Below are positions 49,660 through 61,682 of a stretch of 64,000 nt of DNA, one piece after another. Both the position numbers and the translations under genes were made by a program. Below the pieces are notes generated by a model. That model saw nothing but the letters and a program-made list of their open reading frames with translations, made no database searches and was not told the DNA's origin. The first letter of the stretch is position 1. Each line of letters opens with the position of its first letter. The stretch is from NCBI GenBank assembly GCA_903828145.1, contig CAIKKY010000029.1, positions 62,001 to 126,000 on the forward strand, written 5' to 3'. Source of the DNA: an uncultured Hyphomicrobiales bacterium (lineage in GTDB: Bacteria; Pseudomonadota; Alphaproteobacteria; Rhizobiales; Devosiaceae).

Positions 49660-50745
49660 ATGCTCTATTTTCTTGGGCAGCTGGGCGGGAGCCTCGCCGC
49701 GTTTAACGTCTTCCGCTACATCACCTTCCGCACGGCCGGCGCTGTCGTTACCGCGATGTTTTTCGTGTTCATGTTCGGGCCGGGCATGATTGCGGGCCTG
49801 CGGCTGCGTCAGGGGACGGGCCAGCCGATCCGCGAAGATGGGCCGCAGGGGCATCTGCTCACCAAAAAAGGCACCCCGACCATGGGCGGGCTGATGATCC
49901 TCGCGGGCGCGGTGATGTCGACGCTGCTGTGGGCCAATCTAGAAAACGGCTATGTCTGGGTTGTGCTGTTCGTCACGATTTCGTTCGGTGCCATCGGGTT
50001 TTACGACGATTATCTCAAGGTCAAGCGCATGTCGCATGCCGGGTTTTCCGGGCGGCAGCGGCTGGTGCTCGAGTTTGTGATTGCGGCTATCGCCTGCTAT
50101 TTCATCACGCGACTTGGCCCGGCTGGCGCGTCGACCTCGCTCTACTTTCCCTTCGTCAAAGGGCTGGCGCTCAACCTGGGGTGGTTCTTCCTCCTGTTCG
50201 GGGCGTTTGTGGTTGTGGCCGCGGGCAATTCGGTCAACCTGACCGATGGGCTTGATGGTCTCGCCATTGTGCCGGTGATGGTGGCGGCGGGCTGTTTCGC
50301 GCTCATTGCCTATCTCGTCGGCAGTGCCAATTTCGCGGACTATCTGCTTTTGAACTACGTGCCGGGCACGGCTGAACTCGCGGTGCTCTGCGGCGCGCTG
50401 ATCGGGGCCGGGGTCGGGTTCTTGTGGTTCAATGCGCCGCCGGCGCAGATTTTCATGGGCGATACGGGCTCGCTGGCCCTCGGGGGTGCGCTTGGTACCA
50501 TCGCGGTGGCGACCAAGCACGAAATCGTGCTCGCCATCATCGGCGGGCTGTTTGTGCTCGAAGCGGTATCCGTGATCGTGCAGGTTCTCAGCTTCAAGCT
50601 CACCGGCAAGCGCGTGTTCAAGATGGCGCCGATCCACCATCATTTCGAAATGCTGGGCTGGACCGAAAGCCAGGTGGTGATCCGGTTCTGGATCATTTCC
50701 TTCGTGCTGGCGCTGATCGGGCTCAGTTCGCTCAAGCTGCGCTAA
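49660..50745 (+). CDS. mraY: Phospho-MurNAc-pentapeptide transferase
   Basis: [39 protein letters not shown]. Confidence 0.96.
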   Translation: MLYFLGQLGGSLAAFNVFRYITFRTAGAVVTAMFFVFMFGPGMIAGLRLRQGTGQPIREDGPQGHLLTKKGTPTMGGLMILAGAVMSTLLWANLENGYVWVVLFVTISFGAIGFYDDYLKVKRMSHAGFSGRQRLVLEFVIAAIACYFITRLGPAGASTSLYFPFVKGLALNLGWFFLLFGAFVVVAAGNSVNLTDGLDGLAIVPVMVAAGCFALIAYLVGSANFADYLLLNYVPGTAELAVLCGALIGAGVGFLWFNAPPAQIFMGDTGSLALGGALGTIAVATKHEIVLAIIGGLFVLEAVSVIVQVLSFKLTGKRVFKMAPIHHHFEMLGWTESQVVIRFWIISFVLALIGLSSLKLR

Positions 50746-50834
50746 GGGTTTCCTGCGGCCCCTGAATCCGCCGATCTTTTCACTCTGGTAACCAAACCCG
50801 ACTAGCGTTTGGCGGACATCCGGTAATTTGAACC

Positions 50835-51995
50835 ATGTTCGCACGCGACAAAAAAACCCCGCTCGCCGAGTGGTGGTGGACCATCGACAAGGCGCTGTTG
50901 GGCGCGCTCCTGCTGCTGCTCGCGGTGGGCGTGTTGCTCAGCTTTGCTGCCAGCCCGCCGGTTGCTGAGCGGCTGGGCTTTGACTCGTGGCATTTCATTG
51001 TGCGTCAGGCCATGTTTGCCGGGATTGCGGTGCCGGTGATGCTCGGTGCATCGATGCTCACGCTGCGGCAGGCGCGCTGGGTGGCGCTTCTCACGCTCGT
51101 TGGTTTTGTCATTGCCCTTTGGCTCACGCTGAAAATCGGCGTTGAGAACAAGGGCGCCAGGCGCTGGATTTCGCTGTTTGGGCAGACGGTGCAGCCCTCG
51201 GAGTTCGTGAAACCGGCCTTTGCGGTGATTGCGGCCTGGCTCTTTGCCGAAAAAATGCAGCATCCCTTTGTGCCGGCGCGCATCCTCGCGTTCGGGCTTT
51301 TGGTGCTGGTGGTTGGCGCGCTGGTGCTCCAGCCGGACGTTGGCCAATCCGGCCTCACCTTCGCCACCTGGGCGGCGCTACTGTTTATATCCGGGATTTC
51401 CTGGCTCTGGATCATCGGCCTTGGGTTCGGCACCATCGGGCTCCTGTTCGGGGCCTATGCGGTGTTTCCGCACTTTGCCCGGCGCGTTGACAGTTTCATG
51501 AACCCCGATGGCGGCAATACCTATCAGGTGAACAAGGCGCTCAATTCGCTGCTCGAAGGCGGCTGGTTCGGGCGCGGCCCGGGGGAATCCCTCGCCAAGA
51601 AGGTCATCCCCGATGCGCATGCCGACTATGTGTTTTCGGCGGCGGCGGGCGAGTTCGGCATTCTGTTCTGCATTGCGCTTGTGGGGCTCATTGGCTTCAT
51701 CGTCATTCGCGCGCTGCTGAGCGCCGGGGCGCAGCAGAGCCTGTTTGCGCGGCTTGCGGCCGCGACGCTCGCCATCCAGTTCGGGCTGCAATCGGCGATT
51801 AATCTCGCGGTCAATCTCAACCTGATGCCGCCCAAGGGCATGACGCTGCCCTTCGTTTCCTATGGCGGCACCTCCATGCTGGCGGTTGCCTTCGGAATGG
51901 GCCTGATGCTGGCCTTTACGCGCAAGAAGCCCGAGGAACGGCTCAGAACCGGGCTTCCCGCCTATCGGGCGTCGGTGCTAAGCCCGGCGGAATGA
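50835..51995 (+). CDS. ftsW: SEDS peptidoglycan polymerase
   Basis: GARRWISLFGQTVQPSEFVKPAF, QVNKALNSLLEGGWFGRGPGES, PFVSYGGTSML. Confidence 0.95.
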   Translation: MFARDKKTPLAEWWWTIDKALLGALLLLLAVGVLLSFAASPPVAERLGFDSWHFIVRQAMFAGIAVPVMLGASMLTLRQARWVALLTLVGFVIALWLTLKIGVENKGARRWISLFGQTVQPSEFVKPAFAVIAAWLFAEKMQHPFVPARILAFGLLVLVVGALVLQPDVGQSGLTFATWAALLFISGISWLWIIGLGFGTIGLLFGAYAVFPHFARRVDSFMNPDGGNTYQVNKALNSLLEGGWFGRGPGESLAKKVIPDAHADYVFSAAAGEFGILFCIALVGLIGFIVIRALLSAGAQQSLFARLAAATLAIQFGLQSAINLAVNLNLMPPKGMTLPFVSYGGTSMLAVAFGMGLMLAFTRKKPEERLRTGLPAYRASVLSPAE

Positions 51996-52014
51996 GTTTT
52001 AGAAGGATCAGGAC

Positions 52015-53115
52015 ATGAGCCTATTCGTGCTCATGGCCGGCGGAACAGGTGGCCATCTGTTTCCGGCCATGGCGCTGGCGCAGGAATTGCGTCGGCGCGG
52101 TCATCAGGTTGAATTGATGACCGACCATCGGGTTGCCGCCTATGGCGACCGGTTTCCGGCGCGCGAGACCCATGTCATCCCCTCGGCCACACCGTCGGTG
52201 CGCAACCCTTTGCGCTTCCTCAAGGCCGGTTTCACCATTGTTTATGGCATTGGTCTCGCCTACCTCAAGTTCGGGTCGGTGAAGGCCGATGCGGTCGTCG
52301 GCTTTGGCGGGTATCCCGTGTTTCCGCCCTTCATTGCGGCGCGGTTGCGCGGCATCCCCGGGGTGCTGCATGAACAGAATGCAGTGATGGGGCGGGCGAA
52401 CCGGGCGCTGGGGCGATTGGCTGCAGCCATCGGGCTCAGCTTTGCGGATACGAAGAAGGCCGACGGCCTTGCGGCCAAGTGCGTGGTGGTGGGCAACCCC
52501 GTGCGCGACCGGGTGCGCGCCGTCGTGGCCGCGCCCTATCCGGCGCTCACTGCCGATGGGCCACTACGGGTGCTGGTGTTCGGCGGCAGTCAGGGGGCAT
52601 CGGTGTTCAGCCGCATCGTTCCCCCGGCCATCCAGCTTCTGCCCGAAGCCCTCAGGGCGCGGCTGGTGCTGGTGCAGCAGGTACGGGCCGAGGATATGGA
52701 CCAGGTGGCGGCGGCCTATCGGGCGGCCAAGGTCAATGTCGAGCTGGCGCCGTTTTTCGACGATCTGCCCGAGCGGATTGCCAAGGCGCATCTCGTGATC
52801 GGGCGGTCGGGCGCCTCAAGCATTGCCGAACTCTGCGCCCTGGGGCGACCAGCCCTGTTGGTGCCGCTGCCGGGGGCGCTGGATGCCGACCAGAAGAGCA
52901 ATGCCGAGGTTATGGCGCGCGCGGGCGCGGCCGAGATCCTCGAGCAGGCCACGCTTTCGCCGGATTTGCTTGCGACGCGGCTCCTGTCACGGCTCGGTGA
53001 TGCGGCGGGGCTGGCCGCAGCCGCCGAGGCGGCGCGGACTCTCGGACGGCCGGACGCCGTGACACTATTGGCCGATCTCGCTGAGCGGGTGGCCGGGAAG
53101 GGACGATCAGAATGA
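52015..53115 (+). CDS. murG: UDP-GlcNAc:undecaprenyl-PP-MurNAc-pentapeptide transferase
   Basis: [35 protein letters not shown]. Confidence 0.95.
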   Translation: MSLFVLMAGGTGGHLFPAMALAQELRRRGHQVELMTDHRVAAYGDRFPARETHVIPSATPSVRNPLRFLKAGFTIVYGIGLAYLKFGSVKADAVVGFGGYPVFPPFIAARLRGIPGVLHEQNAVMGRANRALGRLAAAIGLSFADTKKADGLAAKCVVVGNPVRDRVRAVVAAPYPALTADGPLRVLVFGGSQGASVFSRIVPPAIQLLPEALRARLVLVQQVRAEDMDQVAAAYRAAKVNVELAPFFDDLPERIAKAHLVIGRSGASSIAELCALGRPALLVPLPGALDADQKSNAEVMARAGAAEILEQATLSPDLLATRLLSRLGDAAGLAAAAEAARTLGRPDAVTLLADLAERVAGKGRSE

Positions 53116-54536
53116 AGATGCCGCGTGATATCGGGCCGGTGCACTTTGTCGGCATTGGCGGCATTGGCATGAGCGGCATTGCCGAAATCCTGCACAATCA
53201 GGGCTATACGGTGCGCGGTTCAGACAGCGCTGAAAATCCCAATGTGCTGCGCCTGAGAAAAATGGGCATCGAAGTTGCCGTCGGCCAGAGTGCCGATAAT
53301 CTGCGGGATGCGCAGGTGGTGGTGATCTCCTCGGCGATCAAGCCGGGCAACCCCGAACTCGACGCGGCCCGGCATCGCGGCCTGCCGGTGGTGCGGCGCG
53401 CTGAAATGCTGGCCGAGATCATGCGGTTCAAGAACGCTATCGCCATTGGCGGTACCCATGGCAAAACCACGACCACGACGCTGGTGGCAGCGCTGCTCGA
53501 TGCGGGCAATCTCGACCCGACAGTGATCAATGGCGGCATTATCAATGCCTATGGCACCAATGCGCGGCTCGGCGATGGCGAGTGGATGGTGGTTGAGGCC
53601 GACGAGAGCGACGGCACCTTTGTGAAGCTGCCGGCCGATGTGGCGGTGGTGACCAATATCGACCCGGAACATCTCGATCACTATCAGGACTTCGACCATG
53701 TGAAGGCGGCGTTTCTGACCTTTGTCGAAAACGTGCCGTTTTACGGCTTTGCGGTGATGTGTCTCGATCACCCCGATGTGCAGGCGCTGGTAGGCCAGAT
53801 CCGCGACCGTCGCGTCATCACCTATGGCCGTAACCCGCAGGCCGATGTGCGGCTGGTGGATCTTGAAATCAGCGATGGCGTCAGCCGCTTCGCGGTCGAA
53901 ATCCGCGACCGCATCCGCCAGACCCACCTCAGGATCGAAGGGCTCGAACTGCCGATGCCGGGCGAGCATAATGCGCTCAATGCCACGGCGGCGATTGCGG
54001 TGGCCGACCAGCTGAAAGTGCCCGCCGAGGCCATCCGGCGGGGGCTCAAGAGCTTTTCGGGCGTCAAGCGCCGCTTTACCCGCACGGGGAGTGTCGGCGG
54101 GGTGACGGTGATCGATGATTACGGCCACCACCCGGTAGAAATTGCCGCCGTGCTGCGCGCGGCGCGGCAATCGACCCGGCGCGATGTCATTGCCGTGGTG
54201 CAGCCGCACCGCTATTCGCGCGTCCATGACCTGTTCAATGATTTTGCCGCCTGTTTCAATGATGCCGACACGGTGATTGTCGCACCGATCTATGCGGCGG
54301 GCGAAGCGCCGATCGAGGGCGTGACCCAAGGCGAACTGGTGGCGCGGATCAAGGCGCTCGGCCACCGCGATGCGCGGGTGATCGACCGGCCCGACATGCT
54401 GGCGCCGATGCTGGCGGCCCGCGTGGCGGCGGGCGATTATGTGGTCTGCCTTGGGGCGGGCACGATCACGCAATGGGCCGCGGCCCTGCCGGGTGAACTC
54501 GGGGCGCTGATGGGGCTGGAGCCCAGCCTGCCATGA
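53112..54536 (+). CDS. murC: UDP-N-acetylmuramate-L-alanine ligase
   Basis: [41 protein letters not shown]. Confidence 0.96.
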   Translation: MKMPRDIGPVHFVGIGGIGMSGIAEILHNQGYTVRGSDSAENPNVLRLRKMGIEVAVGQSADNLRDAQVVVISSAIKPGNPELDAARHRGLPVVRRAEMLAEIMRFKNAIAIGGTHGKTTTTTLVAALLDAGNLDPTVINGGIINAYGTNARLGDGEWMVVEADESDGTFVKLPADVAVVTNIDPEHLDHYQDFDHVKAAFLTFVENVPFYGFAVMCLDHPDVQALVGQIRDRRVITYGRNPQADVRLVDLEISDGVSRFAVEIRDRIRQTHLRIEGLELPMPGEHNALNATAAIAVADQLKVPAEAIRRGLKSFSGVKRRFTRTGSVGGVTVIDDYGHHPVEIAAVLRAARQSTRRDVIAVVQPHRYSRVHDLFNDFAACFNDADTVIVAPIYAAGEAPIEGVTQGELVARIKALGHRDARVIDRPDMLAPMLAARVAAGDYVVCLGAGTITQWAAALPGELGALMGLEPSLP

Positions 54537-55546
54537 GCGAGAGCGCGTCCGCCGATCGGCCCGTGGCCCCGCTGTGGCCCGATCTGATCCCCACGCTCAG
54601 GCCGTGGATCGAGGCCGTGCGCGGCAAGCTCGTGCCCAACCAGATGCTGAGCGAAATCACCTGGTTTCGCGTCGGTGGTCCGGCGCAACTGCTGTTTCAG
54701 CCGGCTGATGAGGCCGACCTGGCGTTTTTCCTCAAGCACCTGCCGCGCGACATCCGGGTGACGGTGATCGGGCTCGGGTCCAATCTGCTGATCCGCGATG
54801 GCGGGCTGGATGGCGTGGTGATCCGGCTGTCGGCCAAGGGCTTTGGCGAGATCGAGGTGCTCGACGGGCACCGGCTGCGGGTCGGCACGGCCCTGCCTGA
54901 TGTGAAGGTGGCGACGGCGGCGGCGGAAGCGGGGATCGACGGGCTCGCTTTCTATCGGGGGATCCCGGGGGGTATTGGCGGGGCGCTCTATATGAATGCG
55001 GGCTGCTATGGCACCGAAACGCGCGAGCGGGTGGCGGAACTGCGTGGGGTGACGCGCGAGGGCGAAATCATCACCCTGTCAAACGCCGATATGGGCTATC
55101 TCTACCGCAAGTCGAACGGTCCGCGCGGCGTGGTCTATACTCAGGCGGTGTATCAGGGCTTTGCCGGAGAGCGGGACAGCATCCTCGAGCGCATGCGCGA
55201 AATCACCGAAAAGCGCGAGGCGAGCCAGCCGACGCGCTCGCGCACCGGCGGGTCGACGTTCAAGAACCCCGACGGCCATTCGAGCTGGAAGCTGATCGAC
55301 GCGGCCGGGTGTCGGGGTCTGACCTTCGGCCACGCGCAGATGTCTGAGCTGCACGCCAATTTTCTCCTCAACCTCGGGGACGCGGATGCGTTCGAGGTCG
55401 AGACCCTCGGCGAAATGGTGCGCCAGAAGGTGCGCGATACCCAGGGGATCAGGCTCAGTTGGGAAATCCGGCGCATGGGCCATTTCGTGCCCGGTCGCGG
55501 GGTGCGCGAATTCATGGATGGCGAGCCGTTCACCGGCCAGGTTTAA
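54533..55546 (+). CDS. murB: UDP-N-acetylenolpyruvoylglucosamine reductase
   Basis: [57 protein letters not shown]. Confidence 0.95.
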   Translation: MSESASADRPVAPLWPDLIPTLRPWIEAVRGKLVPNQMLSEITWFRVGGPAQLLFQPADEADLAFFLKHLPRDIRVTVIGLGSNLLIRDGGLDGVVIRLSAKGFGEIEVLDGHRLRVGTALPDVKVATAAAEAGIDGLAFYRGIPGGIGGALYMNAGCYGTETRERVAELRGVTREGEIITLSNADMGYLYRKSNGPRGVVYTQAVYQGFAGERDSILERMREITEKREASQPTRSRTGGSTFKNPDGHSSWKLIDAAGCRGLTFGHAQMSELHANFLLNLGDADAFEVETLGEMVRQKVRDTQGIRLSWEIRRMGHFVPGRGVREFMDGEPFTGQV

Positions 55547-55556
55547 GGAGAGGCCG

Positions 55557-56477
55557 ATGACCAAACACGTCGCCGTTTTGCTGGGCGGGCTCTCGAACGA
55601 GCGTCCGGTGTCGCTGTCGTCGGGGGCAGGCTGCGCTGAAGCGCTGCGGCGTGCCGGCTATCGGGTGAGCGAGATTGATGTGGGGTTCGATGTGGTCGAA
55701 CAGCTGCGCGCGCTCAAGCCGGATGTGGCGTTTAACGCGCTCCATGGCCGTTACGGCGAGGATGGCGCCATTCAGGGCGTGCTCGAATTCCTGCGCATTC
55801 CCTACACGCATTCGGGTGTGCTGGCCTCGGCGCTCGCCATGGACAAGCATCAGGCCAAGATCATGTTCCGGGCCGCCGGTATTCCGGTGACCGACCATCT
55901 CGTTGCCCCGCGCACCGAGGTGGCGCGGGCGCATGTCATGACGCCGCCCTATGTGGTGAAGCCGATTGCCGATGGGTCGAGCTTCGGGGTGTTCATTGTC
56001 ACTGAAGACCAATCGCACCCGCCGCAGGAATTGCTGCGCGAAGACTGGACCTCGGGCGAAGACGTGATGGTTGAACGCTATATTCCCGGGCGCGAACTGA
56101 CCGTGGCCGTGATGGGCGACGTGGCGCTCGGTGTTACCGAGATCATTACCGACCTCAATTTCTATAATTATGAGGCGAAATACGCCGCAGGCGGGTCGCG
56201 TCACGTTTTACCGGCACAAATTCAACCAAATATTTACGACAAGGCGCAGAAGATGGCGCTTAAGGCGCATGCTGCGCTGGGGTGCCGCGGCGTATCGCGG
56301 ACCGATTTCCGGTTCAATGAAGCCGCCGACGCCGATGGCGCGCTGATTTGCCTTGAGATCAACACCCAGCCCGGCATGACCCCGACATCGCTCCTCCCTG
56401 AGCAGGCCCTTTATGCAGGGCACTCATATGAGGCGCTGGTGTCCTGGATGGTGGAGGATGCGAGTTGCAACAGGTAG
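55557..56477 (+). CDS. ddl: D-alanine-D-alanine ligase
   Basis: [56 protein letters not shown]; start MTKHVAVLL. Confidence 0.95.
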   Translation: MTKHVAVLLGGLSNERPVSLSSGAGCAEALRRAGYRVSEIDVGFDVVEQLRALKPDVAFNALHGRYGEDGAIQGVLEFLRIPYTHSGVLASALAMDKHQAKIMFRAAGIPVTDHLVAPRTEVARAHVMTPPYVVKPIADGSSFGVFIVTEDQSHPPQELLREDWTSGEDVMVERYIPGRELTVAVMGDVALGVTEIITDLNFYNYEAKYAAGGSRHVLPAQIQPNIYDKAQKMALKAHAALGCRGVSRTDFRFNEAADADGALICLEINTQPGMTPTSLLPEQALYAGHSYEALVSWMVEDASCNR

Positions 56478-57457
56478 GGGCAAAGACGTTCGTTCCTGCC
56501 CAGATTGCCGACCCGCGCCTGTTTCCCACTCCGCTTCCTGCTCCTTCGCCCTATCGCCGCTGGCTGGCCTCGCTCAGCCATATTGCCGTTCTCCATCGCC
56601 GCGCGCTGCGGCGCGGACTCCTCGCCACACTGGTTCTGGCGAGCCTTGGCGGTCTCTATGTCGGGCGTGAGCCTGTGGGCGCTGCGCTCGAGCGGGTGCT
56701 GACGCTCGCCGAGGGGCAGGTGACCGGGGCCGGGTTTGCCATTCATTCCATTGAAATTACCGGTCAGACGCTGACGGCCGACCGCGATATCGTGCGGCTT
56801 CTGACGCTCGGGTCCGGGCCGTCGATCTTCACTTTCGATGTCGCCGAAGCGCAGGCGCGGCTCCAGTGGCTGCGGGCGGTGCAATCGGCCAAAGTGCGCA
56901 AGGTCTATCCCGACCGGATCATTGTCGACATCACCGAAAAGACCCCGGTGGCACGCTGGCGGCTCGGGACGGTGACCTGGCTGATCGATGCGCGTGGCGA
57001 GCGGATCGGCACGGACCGCGCGAGCTATCCCGACCTGCCGCTGATCGTGGGGCAGGGGGCGGCCGATGACACCGCCATCATGATGCGCCTGCTCAACCGC
57101 TTTCCGGCGCTCAAGACCGGGCTTGTGGCGCTATCGCGGATTTCGGACCGGCGCTGGGATCTCATCTACAAGAGCGGCCTGCGGGTGCAATTGCCGGAAA
57201 CCGGCACGGCCGAGGCGCTTGGCCGGTTGGACCAGTACCAGACCGAGTATCAGCTGCTCGAGCGCGACGTGCTGCGCATCGATTTACGCGTCGAGGGGCT
57301 CGTGACCCTGAAGCCGGGTCCGGTGGCGGCCGAAGCCGTGGCCAGGACCATGGTCCGCCCGCATAAGATCAAGGGCCCCGCTGAGTATGAAACCCCGGTG
57401 GAACGCGCCCAGACCGCGTTGCCGGATGATTCAACGACTGGAACCGCACCCGAATGA
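56465..57457 (+). CDS. ftsQ: Cell division protein FtsQ
   Basis: N-terminal TM, POTRA-like [21 protein letters not shown], position between ddl and ftsA. Confidence 0.88.
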   Translation: MQQVGAKTFVPAQIADPRLFPTPLPAPSPYRRWLASLSHIAVLHRRALRRGLLATLVLASLGGLYVGREPVGAALERVLTLAEGQVTGAGFAIHSIEITGQTLTADRDIVRLLTLGSGPSIFTFDVAEAQARLQWLRAVQSAKVRKVYPDRIIVDITEKTPVARWRLGTVTWLIDARGERIGTDRASYPDLPLIVGQGAADDTAIMMRLLNRFPALKTGLVALSRISDRRWDLIYKSGLRVQLPETGTAEALGRLDQYQTEYQLLERDVLRIDLRVEGLVTLKPGPVAAEAVARTMVRPHKIKGPAEYETPVERAQTALPDDSTTGTAPE

Positions 57458-58767
57458 TGACCGATGCCATGACCGCGCGGCTCAAGCCCCTGCAGCCCGG
57501 CCGCACCTCGCTGGTGGCCGTGCTGGATATCGGCTCGACCAAGATGTGCTGCGTGATCGCGCGGCTGGTGCCGCGTCCCGAGGGGCGGGCGCTGAAGGGC
57601 CGCACGCATACCGCTGAAGTCATCGGGTTTGGCTATGGTCCCTCGGCGGGGATCAAGAGCGGCTTCATTGCCGATCTCGGCAAGGCCGAACAGGCGGTGC
57701 GTACGGTGGTGGGCATGGCCGAACGCGGCGCCAACCTCACCGTGCAATCGGTGATCGTCAACGTCTCGGCGGGGCGGCTCGGGTCCGAAACCTTTTCGGC
57801 GACTGTCAATCTCGGCGGGCAGGATGTGGAGCGGGCCGATATCCAGCGCGTGCTGAAGGCCGTGAACGAGCGCTCGGTGCGGCAGGAGCGGGCGATCATC
57901 CACGCCATGCCCATTGGCTATGCCATTGATGGCCACAAGGGCATCCGCGAGCCCAAGGGGCTCGTGGGGGAGACGCTGGGCGTTGATGTGGCGGTGGTTT
58001 CTGCTGAAACGCTCGCCATGCGCAATATTGAACTGGTGCTCAACCGCTGCCACCTGCAGGTTGAGGCCTTCATGGCCACGCCCTATGCGTCGGGGCTCTC
58101 GACCCTGGTTGAGGACGAAGCCGATCTTGGCGTAGCGTGCATCGATTTTGGCGGCGCGACCACCACCGTGTCGGTCTTCATGGACGGGGCGCTGGTCTAT
58201 GCCGATGCGCTGGCGATTGGCGGGCACCATCTGACCATGGATCTTGCACGCCAGCTCTCGATCAGCGTGGCCGATGCCGAGCGGCTGAAGACCATGTATG
58301 GCTCGGTGCTGCCAGGCATTACCGACGAGCGCGAACTGATCCCGATCACGCCGGTGGGCGTCTCCGTGGATGAAGCGCCCGCGCAGATCACCCGCGCGCA
58401 GATTACGCGCATCATCCGCCCGCGCGTTGAGGAAATGCTGACGGCCGTTGGCGAGCGGATGCAGGCGACGGGCATGATGGATGTCGCGGGCCGCCGCTTC
58501 GTTCTGACCGGCGGCGGCAGCGAGCTGACGGGCCTGACCGAGGTGGCGCGGCGGGTGCTGAGCCGTAATGTGCGCTCAGGGCGGCCGATGGGGATTTCCG
58601 GCCTGCCGGACATGGCGCGCGGCGCGGGTTTTGCCGCAGTCTCCGGCATGCTCATTTATCCCCAGGTCTGTATCAACGAATATACGCCGCCGCATTCTCT
58701 TGCAAAGCTCACGGGAACTGACGGGTATTTCGCTCGCGTCGGCAGTTGGTTGCGCTCCAGTTTTTAA
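57454..58767 (+). CDS. ftsA: Cell division protein FtsA
   Basis: VLDIGSTKMCCVIA, CIDFGGATTTVSVF, LTGGGSELTG. Confidence 0.95.
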   Translation: MMTDAMTARLKPLQPGRTSLVAVLDIGSTKMCCVIARLVPRPEGRALKGRTHTAEVIGFGYGPSAGIKSGFIADLGKAEQAVRTVVGMAERGANLTVQSVIVNVSAGRLGSETFSATVNLGGQDVERADIQRVLKAVNERSVRQERAIIHAMPIGYAIDGHKGIREPKGLVGETLGVDVAVVSAETLAMRNIELVLNRCHLQVEAFMATPYASGLSTLVEDEADLGVACIDFGGATTTVSVFMDGALVYADALAIGGHHLTMDLARQLSISVADAERLKTMYGSVLPGITDERELIPITPVGVSVDEAPAQITRAQITRIIRPRVEEMLTAVGERMQATGMMDVAGRRFVLTGGGSELTGLTEVARRVLSRNVRSGRPMGISGLPDMARGAGFAAVSGMLIYPQVCINEYTPPHSLAKLTGTDGYFARVGSWLRSSF

Positions 58768-58879
58768 CGATAGTCTTGGCCGTTAACGCTTTTTAGGGCG
58801 GATTGTCTTTAGGTGCCCCGCGAACTTATGCTTAACAACCGGTAAGCTGCGGCCTAATGGCTCTCGCAAATTGCGCAGA

Positions 58880-58923
58880 GGTTAACGAATTCGGCGGTTT
58901 TGTTAGGGTCTGGTTAACGAATT
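58880..58923. promoter_or_regulatory. Tandem GGTTAACGAATT element upstream of ftsZ
   Basis: Two identical 12-mers at 58880-58891 and 58912-58923, 32 bp apart. Confidence 0.6.
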
Positions 58924-58965
58924 GGCGACTAATACTGCCTGAACACGCCACGCACCGGGGCCATC

Positions 58966-60546
58966 ATGACCATCAACCTGACCATCCCTGACATTCAGGA
59001 ACTCAAGCCGCGCATCACCGTCTTTGGCGTGGGTGGCGCAGGGGGCAACGCGGTCAACAACATGATCGCGTCGGGCCTGACCGGCGTCGATTTCGTGTGC
59101 GCCAATACGGATGCGCAGGCCCTGGCGCTCTCGAGCGCGCCGCGAATCATCCAGCTCGGCGTGTCGGTCACCGAAGGTCTCGGCGCCGGATCGCACCCCG
59201 AAGTGGGCCGCGCGGCGGCGGAAGAAAGCATCGACGAAATCAATGATCATCTGACCGGCTCGCACATGGTGTTCATCACCGCGGGAATGGGCGGCGGGAC
59301 GGGGACCGGTGCTGCGCCTGTGGTGGCGCGCGCGGCCCGCGAAATGGGCATTCTGACGGTGGGCGTCGTGACCAAGCCCTTCAGCTTTGAAGGCAACCGC
59401 CGGTCGCGGCTTGCCGAAGACGGCATTGACGAGCTGCATCGGCATGTCGATACGCTCATTGTCATCCCGAACCAGAACCTGTTCCGGGTGGCCAATGAAA
59501 AGACCACCTTTGCCGACGCCTTCAAGATGGCCGACCAGGTGCTCTATTCGGGCGTGGCCTGCATTACCGATCTGATGGTCAAGGAAGGTCTCATCAATCT
59601 CGATTTCGCCGACGTGCGCGCCGTAATGCGCGGCATGGGCAAGGCGATGATGGGCACGGGCGAAGCCTCGGGCGAGAACCGCGCGCGGCACGCTGCCGAA
59701 GCCGCGATTGCCAATCCGCTGCTTGATGATGTGTCGATGAAGGGCGCCCGGGGGCTCCTGATCTCGATCACAGGCGGGCCGGATCTGACGCTGTATGAAG
59801 TGGACGAGGCGGCGAGCCGTATCCGCGAGGAAGTCGATCCCGACGCCAATATCATTCTGGGCGCGACCTTTGATCCGAGCCTGACCGGCACCATCCGCGT
59901 GTCGGTGGTGGCCACGGGCACAGAGGCGACCATGGTGCAGGCGGTAGAGCCGATGAAGTCGCATCCCGGCCGTGCGCCGCTCGATGCAACGACGGTCCGT
60001 CGCCCGGTGGCGGGCACTGCCGGCCTCGAGCCGACTTTCACCGATGAGTTTGAAACCGAAGTGAAGCGGGCCGTGGCCCATGCCATCGGCACCGAACCGG
60101 CGCTTTCGCCCTATCACGATGATGATGGCGTGACGGTTGAGCCCTATATTCCGCATGCCTCGGGCTCGACCGCGCTTGAGGAAATGCCGCGCCTCATCGA
60201 TGCCCCGATGCCGACGGCCTATGTGCCCCCGAGCGCCGAACGGCCGGATGGGCAGCGCCGCATGCCGCGGACCGAGGAATTGCCGCTCGTGGCGCACCGC
60301 GCCATTGAGCCCGACCGCAGCGAAGAGCCGCGCAATGCACGGGCGCTGTTCCGCAAGCTGGCTTCCAATGTCGGCATCGGCCTGAAGCCTGCGGCCGAGG
60401 CCCCGACACGCGGTTTGCCGAGTGAAGACAAGGTGGCGCAGAGCGCCATCGAGACGGGTGTTTCGCGCGCGGGTCCGCGGGCTGAGACACCTTCAGAAAC
60501 AAAAGAACAGATCGAAATCCCCGCCTTTTTGCGCAAGCACGGCTGA
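58966..60546 (+). CDS. ftsZ: Cell division protein FtsZ
   Basis: [29 protein letters not shown] tubulin signature; C-terminal IPAFLRKHG. Confidence 0.97.
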   Translation: MTINLTIPDIQELKPRITVFGVGGAGGNAVNNMIASGLTGVDFVCANTDAQALALSSAPRIIQLGVSVTEGLGAGSHPEVGRAAAEESIDEINDHLTGSHMVFITAGMGGGTGTGAAPVVARAAREMGILTVGVVTKPFSFEGNRRSRLAEDGIDELHRHVDTLIVIPNQNLFRVANEKTTFADAFKMADQVLYSGVACITDLMVKEGLINLDFADVRAVMRGMGKAMMGTGEASGENRARHAAEAAIANPLLDDVSMKGARGLLISITGGPDLTLYEVDEAASRIREEVDPDANIILGATFDPSLTGTIRVSVVATGTEATMVQAVEPMKSHPGRAPLDATTVRRPVAGTAGLEPTFTDEFETEVKRAVAHAIGTEPALSPYHDDDGVTVEPYIPHASGSTALEEMPRLIDAPMPTAYVPPSAERPDGQRRMPRTEELPLVAHRAIEPDRSEEPRNARALFRKLASNVGIGLKPAAEAPTRGLPSEDKVAQSAIETGVSRAGPRAETPSETKEQIEIPAFLRKHG

Positions 60547-60573
60547 CAAGGCGCGGGGGAAACGCGACAAACC

Positions 60574-60608
60574 GGACCCGGTGCGGCTTTCGCGCCGGGG
60601 TTTTATTG
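60574..60608 (+). terminator. Probable intrinsic terminator after ftsZ
   Basis: gacccggtgcggctttcgcgccggggttttatt. Confidence 0.65.
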
Positions 60609-60646
60609 TTTATGACATGTTTTAGCCATAGCGGGGGTTCTGACTA

Positions 60647-61603
60647 ATGCAAAAGGTTTCGACGCGGCAGCGCACTCTCGCCGCCCCGCTAGAATTTAGT
60701 GGGTTTGGCGTGCATTCCGGGGCACCGGTGACGTTGACAATCGAGCCTGCTCAACCGGATTCCGGCATTACCATTACCCGCATCATGGAAGACGGCCGCA
60801 GTGTTGGCCCGGTCTCGGTGCATTTTTCGCGCGTGACCCGCACTACGCTGTGTACGACCATCGATCTGGGCGACAGCGTGTCGGTGGCCACGGTGGAGCA
60901 CGTGGTTTCGGCGCTCTCGGGCCTTGGGGTCGATAACGCCCATCTGATTCTCAACGGGGCCGAGTGCCCCATCCTGGATGGCAGCGCGTGGCCCTATGTC
61001 ACGGCGATCATCGAGGCCGGTCTTGTGGTGCAGCCGTCGTTCCGTCGCTACATCAAGATCATGCGCCAGGTGCTGGTGCGCAATAATGAAGCGTCAGCGG
61101 CGCTTGAACCCTATAATGGCCGCATGTTCGATCTTGAGATCGATTTCGACAGCCGCGTCATTGGCCGGCAGCGGATGATCTTCGATTGGACGCCGCGTAA
61201 ATATTACCACGATGTGAGCCGGGCCCGGACCTTCGGGTTCGTGCGCGACGCCAAGATTCTGCGGCAGGCGGGCTATGCGCTGGGCTCGTCGATGGAAAAC
61301 TCCATCACCGTGCATGAGGACCGCATCCTCAATCCGGGCGGTTTGCGCTACGAAGACGAGTTTGTGCGCCACAAGCTGCTCGATGCGATTGGCGATCTGG
61401 CGCTCTGCGGACTGCCGATTTACGGGCGGTTCCGCTCGTATAAGGGCGGTCATGCGCTCAATGCCCTTGTGCTGCACGGGCTGTTTGCAAGTGAGGCTAA
61501 CTACGAAATCGTCACGGCCGAAGAACTGCCCTATGCTTTCGATGCCCTTGACGATATGCCGGAAGGGGTCGAGGTCCGGTCCTACCTCCGCTCGGTGGGC
61601 TGA
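60647..61603 (+). CDS. lpxC: UDP-3-O-acyl-N-acetylglucosamine deacetylase
   Basis: RTLAAPLEFSGFGVHSG, TVEHVVSALSGLGVDNA, RHKLLDAIGDLAL, GHALNALVLHGL. Confidence 0.96.
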   Translation: MQKVSTRQRTLAAPLEFSGFGVHSGAPVTLTIEPAQPDSGITITRIMEDGRSVGPVSVHFSRVTRTTLCTTIDLGDSVSVATVEHVVSALSGLGVDNAHLILNGAECPILDGSAWPYVTAIIEAGLVVQPSFRRYIKIMRQVLVRNNEASAALEPYNGRMFDLEIDFDSRVIGRQRMIFDWTPRKYYHDVSRARTFGFVRDAKILRQAGYALGSSMENSITVHEDRILNPGGLRYEDEFVRHKLLDAIGDLALCGLPIYGRFRSYKGGHALNALVLHGLFASEANYEIVTAEELPYAFDALDDMPEGVEVRSYLRSVG

Positions 61604-61682
61604 CGACCGCCACAGTTTTGATCGGTTTGCTTTGTAAGTGCGCAACACGGCGTGTGCTGCACTTCAGGAACGGGGCCTTGAG

